10,024 bases of DNA from an uncultured Collinsella sp. (GTDB taxonomy: Bacteria; Actinomycetota; Coriobacteriia; Coriobacteriales; Coriobacteriaceae): positions 1-10,024 of the forward strand of contig CATXJW010000058.1 in assembly GCA_958370325.1 (NCBI GenBank). Direction: 5' to 3'. The first letter of the stretch is position 1; every line of letters starts with the position of its first letter. The notes under the pieces are model-generated. The model searched no databases and was not told the origin of the DNA. It saw only the letters and a program-made list of their open reading frames with translations. Below, piece by piece: positions 5,606-10,024 of the stretch. Position numbers and translations under genes: made by a program.

Positions 5606-6919
5606 CTAGTTGCGCCTGAGGTGGACGACGGTCTCGCAGTGGAAGGTTTGTGGGAACAGGTCGACTGGCGTGATCTTTACGGGGGAGAAGGTGCCTTCTT
5701 CGACAAAGCGTTTGAGATCGCGCGCCAGGGTGGCTGGGTCGCAGCTCACGTAGGCGACATCGCGAGCACTCGTGCTGGCGATAAGGTCGATCGCCTCGGG
5801 GGCGAGGCCTGCGCGCGGCGGGTCGACCACCAAGACGTCGGCATCCTGGTCGGGGAACTCGCGCACCGCGTCTCCGCCAATGACGTCGACGTTATCGAGC
5901 TTGTTGATCTCCAGATTACGGCGTAGATCGCGCACGGCGGGGCCGTAGGCCTCGACGGCGGCGACGAAGTCGCAGCGGCGGGCGAGCGGCAGGGTAAAGG
6001 TGCCGGCACCGCAGTACAGGTCCACGGCCAGCTCGTCTTCCTGCGGGTCGAGGGCGTCCATAACGAGATCAATCAAAATCTCGGCGCCCTTGGTGTTGAC
6101 CTGGAAAAAAGACGGGGCAGACAAGCGCATCTGGCCATCGGCGATGTTCTCGGTCCACGAGCCCTCGCCGGCGAGCATCTCGACTTTGGAGACACGGCGG
6201 GCCTTCTTCTCGCCCTTGCTCATCACACGCACGATGCTCGTGGGATGAGCGGCGTCCGCCAGCACGCGGGAGACTTGCGAGCGCGGAAAAGAGCCTGTGG
6301 GCGTCCAGAGTGCGACCTCGAGCGCCTTGGTGCGGCGCGATGCGCGAATGCCCACGCGTTCGAGCCCTAAGTCATGGCTGCCGCTTAGATAGTTGAGTGC
6401 GCCGACGACCGATTTGAGCGCCTTTGGGAAGCGCTTATCGAACAGCGGGCACGTATCGACGGTCACGATTTTGCTGGGGTCGACACCGTGCATGCCAAGG
6501 CGCACGCGACCGTTGACGACGGTCGGTTCGAGCTCGATTTTATTGCGGTAGCCCCAGTCGTCCTTGGTGTGGCAGATGGGCTGTACCAACTCATCAACCT
6601 GCTCAGGAGCAAACTTGCCGATGCGCTCGAGCGTGGAGCGCAGGTTTTGCTCCTTGGCGGCGAGCTGTGCCGTGCGTGAGAGATTGCCCCACGAGCAGCC
6701 GCCGCAGATGCCCACGAAGGGGCAGGGAGGCTGAATGCGATCGGGGCTTGGCTCCAGAATCTCGGTGGTGCGGGCGCGCATGAACGACTTGCCGTCCTGT
6801 ACGACCTCGGCCTCGACGGTGTCGCCTGCCACGGCGCCCTGCACAAAGACGGCCTTGCCGTTGTCGGCGTGCGCCAGCCCGTCGGCGCCGTAGGTCATCG
6901 ATTCTATAGTGAGCTTCAT
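5606..6919 (-). CDS. rlmD: RNA uracil-C5 methyltransferase, RlmD/TrmA superfamily
   Basis: SAM-dependent methyltransferase that forms 5-methyluridine in RNA. The TRAM-plus-iron-sulfur architecture is that of the RumA group, which modifies 23S rRNA. The 437 residues comprise an N-terminal TRAM domain (about 1-60), four cysteines for a [4Fe-4S] cluster (C66, C72, C75, C157), FFQVN (271-275), the SAM-binding DLYCGAG (300-306), DPPRAG (366-371), the nucleophile SCDP with Cys393, and the C-terminal FPQTFHCE with Glu429 as probable base. All catalytic elements are intact. The start at 6919 (MKLTIESMTYGADGLAH) is preferred because the TRAM domain begins there and a GGCAGGG stretch precedes it. In-frame starts at 6940 and 6955 lack ribosome sites. 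Whether it targets U1939, U747 or both cannot be decided here; rlmD is the conventional symbol. Confidence 0.9.
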   Translation of the reverse strand: MKLTIESMTYGADGLAHADNGKAVFVQGAVAGDTVEAEVVQDGKSFMRARTTEILEPSPDRIQPPCPFVGICGGCSWGNLSRTAQLAAKEQNLRSTLERIGKFAPEQVDELVQPICHTKDDWGYRNKIELEPTVVNGRVRLGMHGVDPSKIVTVDTCPLFDKRFPKALKSVVGALNYLSGSHDLGLERVGIRASRRTKALEVALWTPTGSFPRSQVSRVLADAAHPTSIVRVMSKGEKKARRVSKVEMLAGEGSWTENIADGQMRLSAPSFFQVNTKGAEILIDLVMDALDPQEDELAVDLYCGAGTFTLPLARRCDFVAAVEAYGPAVRDLRRNLEINKLDNVDVIGGDAVREFPDQDADVLVVDPPRAGLAPEAIDLIASTSARDVAYVSCDPATLARDLKRFVEEGTFSPVKITPVDLFPQTFHCETVVHLRRN

Positions 6920-6967
6920 ATCCCTGCCTGTCATTCGCGTTGTTGTTCGCACCATGGTAGCAGGGAA

Positions 6968-7009
6968 AAGCGCCCCGCATCCGAGGCTTTCCTCAAATGC
7001 GGGGCGCTT
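6968..7009 (-). terminator. Strong intrinsic terminator of ppk
   Basis: AAGCGCCCCGCAT (6968-6980) and ATGCGGGGCGCTT (6997-7009) form a perfect 13-bp stem. A small nested GAGG/CCTC hairpin lies in the loop. On the minus strand the stem runs into TTTTCCC, giving a classic GC-stem plus U-tract 23 nt after the ppk stop. This separates ppk from rlmD transcription. Between the ppk stop and the stem, CTTCTACAAAC is repeated in tandem (7007-7017 and 7020-7030). Confidence 0.9.
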
Positions 7010-7032
7010 CTACAAACTGCTTCTACAAACGA

Positions 7033-9435
7033 CTATTTCGTCTTGCCGGTAATGAGCGTCTTAAGACCAAGGCCGATCAGGCCCAAGCCCATGCGCACGC
7101 GGCCGGGGCGATGGCGCTCGATGGCCTTGGTCTTGCCAGCGGGCTTATCGCGACGGACACTCGTCTCGGGTGCGGGCTTGGTGACCTGCGGCTCGGGCCG
7201 AGGTGCAGGTGCAGGCTCGGGCTCAATGACGGTCGCCTGGACCTTTTGGACCTTGGGTGCTACCGGCTGCGGCTCGGGCTCGGGGGCGGGTTTCGCCTCA
7301 ATGACGGGCTCGGGCGCGGCCTCGGCGTTGCGATAGGCGCGCTCCAGCAGAGCTTCCTGCGAGTTGAAGGGTTTCTCACCCTCTGCGCGCTCCACGGGGA
7401 CCCAGGTGCCGTCACTTGTCAGGCTGCGGGCTTTCACGTTGTCGCGCAGCTGCATACCCATGTACTCGTGCACCAGGGCGCGGCAGGTGGGGTCGAGCAC
7501 GGGGAAGGCGATCTCCACGCGGTGCTCGGTGTTGCGCGTCATCATGTCGGCCGAGCTCAGATAGATCATGTCCGAGTCCACGCCAAAGGCGTAAACGCGT
7601 GCATGCTCCAAAAAGCGTCCGACGATAGAACGGACATGCACGTTTTCGGTCTTGCCAGGAACGCCCGGCTTGAGGCACGAGATGCCGCGGATGATCATGT
7701 CCACGCGGACTCCTGCGCACGATGCCTCGGCGATCTTGTCGATGACCTCGCGGTCGGTGAGCGAGTTGAGCTTAAAGAACACGCGGGCGGGCTCGCCAGC
7801 GAGGGCGCGCTGAATCTCGCGATCCAGACCGCGCATGATGAGCGGCTTGAGGCCTACGGGCGCCACGCCCAGGAAGCGGTAATCGCCGCGCAGGTTGCCC
7901 AGCGACAGGTTGCGGAAGAACAGGTTGGCGTCCTCGCCGATACCGGGGTGGGCGGTCATGAGCATAAAGTCGCTGTAGAGTTTGGCCGTCTTCTCGTTAA
8001 AGTTGCCGGTGCCCAGCAGCGTCAGGCGCGTTAGCGCCATGCCCTCGCGATAGGTGAGCTGGCAGATCTTGGAGTGGCACTTAAAGCCCTCGGAGCCGTA
8101 GATGACGGTGCAGCCGGCCTCTTCCAGGCGCTCGGCCCACTCGATGTTGTTCTGCTCGTCAAAGCGCGCGCGGAGCTCCATGAGCACCGTGACCTCCTTG
8201 CCGTTCTCGGCGGCATCGATCAGCGACTCGCACAGGCGGCTCTGCTTGGCCACGCGGTAGAGCGTGATGCGCAACGAGATGCACTCGGGGTCGTAGGCGG
8301 CCTCGTGCACCAGATCCAGGAAGGGGTTCATGGCCTCATAAGGATAAAAGAGCAGCTTGTCGTGCTGCAGCACCTGCTCGCGGATGGAGCGGGTCATATC
8401 GATGGTGGGGTTGGGCTGCGGCTTAAACGGCGTAAAGAGCAACTCGTTGCGCAGGTGCTCGGGAATCTTACCCTCAATGCCAAAGACGTAGCCCAGGTCG
8501 AGCGGGATATCGCAGGTAAAGACCGAGCGGCGAGAAAGCTCGAGCGCCTTGCGGATGGTCTTGAGCGTCGCCTTCTCGAGCGACCCCGAGACCGCGAGCA
8601 CTACCGGCTGCAGACGCAGGCGCTTCTTGAGGATGCGCTTCATGTGCTGGCGGTAGTCCTCTTCCTCTTCGACGCCCTCGCCGTCCGGATCGATGTCGGC
8701 GTTGCGGGTGACGCGGATGAGCGCGCGGTCGAGTGGCTTGTAGGAGCCAAAGCAGCTGTCCAGGCAGGCGAGGATGACGTCCTCGAGCAAGATGTAGGAG
8801 TAGGTGCCGGTGGGCGAGGGGATCTCGACCACGCGGTTCATCGAGGCGGGGATCTCGATAAGGCCCAGCAGGCTCTCCTCGTCGGTGACGCCGTCCAGGC
8901 CGCAGGCCAGGTAGAGTGCGCCGTTGCGCAGGTTGGGGAAGGGGTGGCGCGGGTCAATCACCAGCGGTGAGATGACCGGCGACACGTAGGCCTGGAAGTA
9001 ACGGGTTACAAAGGTGCGCTCCTCGGGCGTAAGCGAATCGATGCGGGCGCGGTGAACGCCCAGGGTGTCGAGCTTGCCCTCGATGCTCTTAAAGATGGAC
9101 TCCCATCGGATAAGGAGCCCGGGCATTTCGGCCATGACGGCATCGACCTGTTCGGAGGCGGTCATATTGCTCTTGTTGTCGACAGGCTGTTTTTTGAGCT
9201 CTGCCAGATCGGACAGGCCACCCACGCGCACCATGAGAAACTCGTCGAGGTTGGACTCGAAAATCGAGACGAACTTTAGACGCTCGAACAGCGGAACGGT
9301 CTCGTCGAAGGCTTCGTCAAGCACACGGTTGTCAAAGCGCAGCCAGCTGAGCTCTCGGTTCTGCGTGTACGAGAAGTCGCGCGGCGGTTTGCGCAGCTTT
9401 GCGGCGGCTTGCTTTTTTTCGATTTTGCTCGGCAT
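7033..9435 (-). CDS. ppk: Polyphosphate kinase 1 with a long C-terminal extension
   Basis: PPK1 reversibly transfers the gamma phosphate of ATP to inorganic polyphosphate through a phosphohistidine. The core (about 20-700) has the N-terminal RELSWLRFDNRVL (27-39) and FVSIFESNLDEF (55-66). The active-site FKCHSKIC carries the likely autophosphorylated His454. LLGTGNFNEKTAKLYSDF (473-490), GRFLEH with the second conserved His611, and SSADMMTRN (627-635) follow. The total of about 800 residues exceeds the usual 690-740. The excess is a 98-residue tail (703-800): a Pro/Glu/Ala-rich linker, then a basic stretch (RRDKPAGKTK, RHRPGRVR), then MGLGLIGLGLKTLITGKTK. I choose ATG 9435 for its GGAC-containing upstream sequence at 8-nt spacing. 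ATG 9441 and GTG 9480 are alternatives, and none has a strong Shine-Dalgarno. A strong terminator follows. Confidence 0.93.
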   Translation of the reverse strand: MPSKIEKKQAAAKLRKPPRDFSYTQNRELSWLRFDNRVLDEAFDETVPLFERLKFVSIFESNLDEFLMVRVGGLSDLAELKKQPVDNKSNMTASEQVDAVMAEMPGLLIRWESIFKSIEGKLDTLGVHRARIDSLTPEERTFVTRYFQAYVSPVISPLVIDPRHPFPNLRNGALYLACGLDGVTDEESLLGLIEIPASMNRVVEIPSPTGTYSYILLEDVILACLDSCFGSYKPLDRALIRVTRNADIDPDGEGVEEEEDYRQHMKRILKKRLRLQPVVLAVSGSLEKATLKTIRKALELSRRSVFTCDIPLDLGYVFGIEGKIPEHLRNELLFTPFKPQPNPTIDMTRSIREQVLQHDKLLFYPYEAMNPFLDLVHEAAYDPECISLRITLYRVAKQSRLCESLIDAAENGKEVTVLMELRARFDEQNNIEWAERLEEAGCTVIYGSEGFKCHSKICQLTYREGMALTRLTLLGTGNFNEKTAKLYSDFMLMTAHPGIGEDANLFFRNLSLGNLRGDYRFLGVAPVGLKPLIMRGLDREIQRALAGEPARVFFKLNSLTDREVIDKIAEASCAGVRVDMIIRGISCLKPGVPGKTENVHVRSIVGRFLEHARVYAFGVDSDMIYLSSADMMTRNTEHRVEIAFPVLDPTCRALVHEYMGMQLRDNVKARSLTSDGTWVPVERAEGEKPFNSQEALLERAYRNAEAAPEPVIEAKPAPEPEPQPVAPKVQKVQATVIEPEPAPAPRPEPQVTKPAPETSVRRDKPAGKTKAIERHRPGRVRMGLGLIGLGLKTLITGKTK

Positions 9436-9452
9436 ATGCATCTGTCCGTTCA

Positions 9453-9467
9453 GTCCCCGCAGGGGAC
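9453..9467 (-). other. Hairpin just upstream of the ppk start
   Basis: GTCCCC (9453-9458) and GGGGAC (9462-9467) form a perfect 6-bp stem with a 3-nt loop, 18 nt upstream of the chosen ppk start. In the mRNA it would sit next to the weak ribosome binding region and could limit initiation. It is also in frame with the GTG start at 9480, so part of it may be coding if that start is used. Confidence 0.3.
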
Positions 9468-9531
9468 GGTTGCCTAACACTATTCACTATTGTCTCAATT
9501 TAGTCGACCTATGGCACGGACGTATCGCGTG

Positions 9532-9871
9532 AACGGTATCTTTACCTACTTCTTACGCTGACAAGCCATAGAGCTGACGCCCGTCGCGTTGTGAAAAACG
9601 GTCTATATCCTCACTCAACTGGTGAGTATGTGTGAATAAGAATGATAGGCAGCTGAATATCATCGAATACAGACAGAAACACGAACAAGCGTCATTTATA
9701 TACATAAAACCGTTGTAGATATGCAATTCCTAATCGAAAGATTGGAGTTGTAATTGCGAATGATTTTTGAGAAAAAAGAGCGTTTACCTTAGAAAAGTTA
9801 CTTTAGAACGCCGAAGTACATCATGGGGGAATCACATGCGATATACCGTTCATCGCACTTTGTTGACCGTT
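9532..9871. promoter_or_regulatory. Five ACCGTT sites, possible operator set
   Basis: ACCGTT occurs at 9532-9537 and 9597-9602 on the minus strand, toward ppk, and at 9709-9714, 9845-9850 and 9866-9871 on the plus strand, toward the right-hand gene. The longer word ATACCGTTCA is shared by the first minus site and the 9845 site. The last two plus sites are 21 bp apart, about two helical turns. Chance would predict about 0.2 such hexamers in 340 bp on both strands. The binding protein is unknown. Confidence 0.4.
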
Positions 9872-9903
9872 CGGGGGCGAGGTGGAATTGCGGGTGATTT
9901 TTG
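9745..9903 (+). repeat. Imperfect 25-bp direct repeat
   Basis: The segments 9745-9769 and 9879-9903 match at 21 of 25 positions, offset by 134 bp. Both contain AATTGCG, two purines, then TGATTTTTG. The second copy runs straight into GATATAAC, a plausible -10 region, so the repeat may mark duplicated promoter or operator sequence. Confidence 0.55.
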
Positions 9904-9905
9904 GA

Positions 9906-9911
9906 TATAAC
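9906..9911 (+). promoter_or_regulatory. Candidate -10 box for the right-edge gene
   Basis: TATAAC lies 82 nt upstream of the ATG at 9994, directly after the second copy of the 25-bp repeat. The hexamer 17 bp upstream, TGGAAT, matches the -35 consensus at only three positions. It is plausible but unproven. A short GGCC/GGCC stem at 9961-9973 lies in the leader that would result. Confidence 0.3.
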
Positions 9912-9993
9912 TAGAGCTGTCAGCAAGCAGCGTCCCATATGGAGGGGCGCTGATACATTCGGCCAGTAAGGCCCGAAAGAAAGGTAGGAGGCC

Positions 9994-10024
9994 ATGACGA
10001 AAGGTCTGCACGTGCCTTCCGAGA
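9994..10024 (+). CDS. Start of an unidentified gene (runs off the window)
   Basis: An ATG at 9994 follows a strong ribosome binding site, GGTAGGAGG (9983-9991), and opens a frame that continues to the window edge, reading MTKGLHVPSE. Ten residues do not allow a family assignment. It diverges from ppk across the AT-rich control region. Confidence rests only on the ribosome binding site and the open frame. Confidence 0.6.
   Translation, partial: MTKGLHVPSE

Larger units (their letters stand above)
9436..9993. promoter_or_regulatory. AT-rich divergent control region between ppk and the right-edge gene
   Basis: This 558-bp gap lacks a credible gene. It is visibly AT-richer than its surroundings, especially at 9640-9835. 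It holds five copies of ACCGTT, a 25-bp imperfect direct repeat, a tandem CACTATT pair (9478-9491) and small hairpins such as CTCAC/GTGAG (9610-9626). It must contain the promoters of the two divergent genes. The length and motif density suggest regulation by a DNA-binding protein. Confidence 0.6.

Noticed and set aside
7007..7030. Tandem repeat of CTTCTACAAAC between the ppk stop and its terminator
   Set aside because: Only two copies, next to the terminator; probably a local slippage duplication with no clear role.
6997..8034. 345-codon plus-strand frame opposite the ppk C-terminus
   Set aside because: A shadow of ppk; it starts inside the ppk terminator and shows no recognisable motifs.
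8074..8970. 298-codon plus-strand frame opposite ppk
   Set aside because: A shadow of the conserved PPK core, without a plausible ribosome site or domain.
9531..9541. Possible PHO box (GTTCAC-type) upstream of ppk on the minus strand
   Set aside because: Only one half-site is present. The tandem 11-bp direct repeats expected of actinobacterial PHO boxes are not seen, so I list it only under the ACCGTT motif.
9798..9995. 65-codon minus-strand frame in the right intergenic region
   Set aside because: Its start overlaps the well-supported start of the plus-strand gene at 9994, it has no good ribosome site, and its sequence resembles no family I recognise.

Overview
This is a GC-rich window (roughly 60% G+C in the genes) of compact, ordinary bacterial chromosome. 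Protein sequence style, codon use and gene content suggest an actinobacterial Coriobacteriia genome, most like Collinsella. That assignment is inference, because no rRNA or other taxonomic marker is present.

Layout. The left edge holds the first 147 codons of phosphate acetyltransferase (pta, minus strand). A 231-bp divergent intergenic region separates it from a plus-strand pair: UDP-galactopyranose mutase (glf, 674-1876) and a family 2 glycosyltransferase (1869-2900) that overlaps the end of glf. A 376-bp convergent intergenic region follows, holding two long hairpin elements. A minus-strand series then runs, in order of transcription from the right: polyphosphate kinase (ppk, 9435-7033), an RlmD-type RNA uracil-C5 methyltransferase (6919-5606), a DJ-1/PfpI protein (5499-4957), a Maf nucleotide pyrophosphatase (4960-4379) and a P1 (DmpA/S58) family peptidase (4278-3277). 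A strong terminator follows ppk and a moderate one follows maf, so the series is probably several transcripts. The right end is a 558-bp AT-rich divergent control region, then the first ten codons of an unidentified plus-strand gene (9994).

How the genes work together. The glf/glycosyltransferase pair would make UDP-galactofuranose and may transfer a sugar to a surface glycan. The DJ-1/Maf overlap makes a small translationally coupled 'house-cleaning' unit. Pta (acetyl phosphate) and Ppk (polyphosphate) both concern phosphoryl energy storage, but they lie at opposite ends and nothing in the sequence links them.

Most notable observation. The convergent intergenic region carries two copies of one structured element (2933-3042 and 3136-3264), in opposite orientation. 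Each sits just after the stop codon of the gene it faces (32 and 12 nt). The copies share three short conserved blocks at matching spacing. Their stems differ in sequence but keep pairing, with compensatory changes, and neither has the U-tract of a normal intrinsic terminator. This looks like a conserved 3'-UTR RNA element or a folded repeat rather than chance. A second lead is the ppk upstream region, where the hexamer ACCGTT occurs five times, oriented toward the two divergent genes. Otherwise the window is conventional, and I see no defence system, prophage, CRISPR array or insertion sequence.
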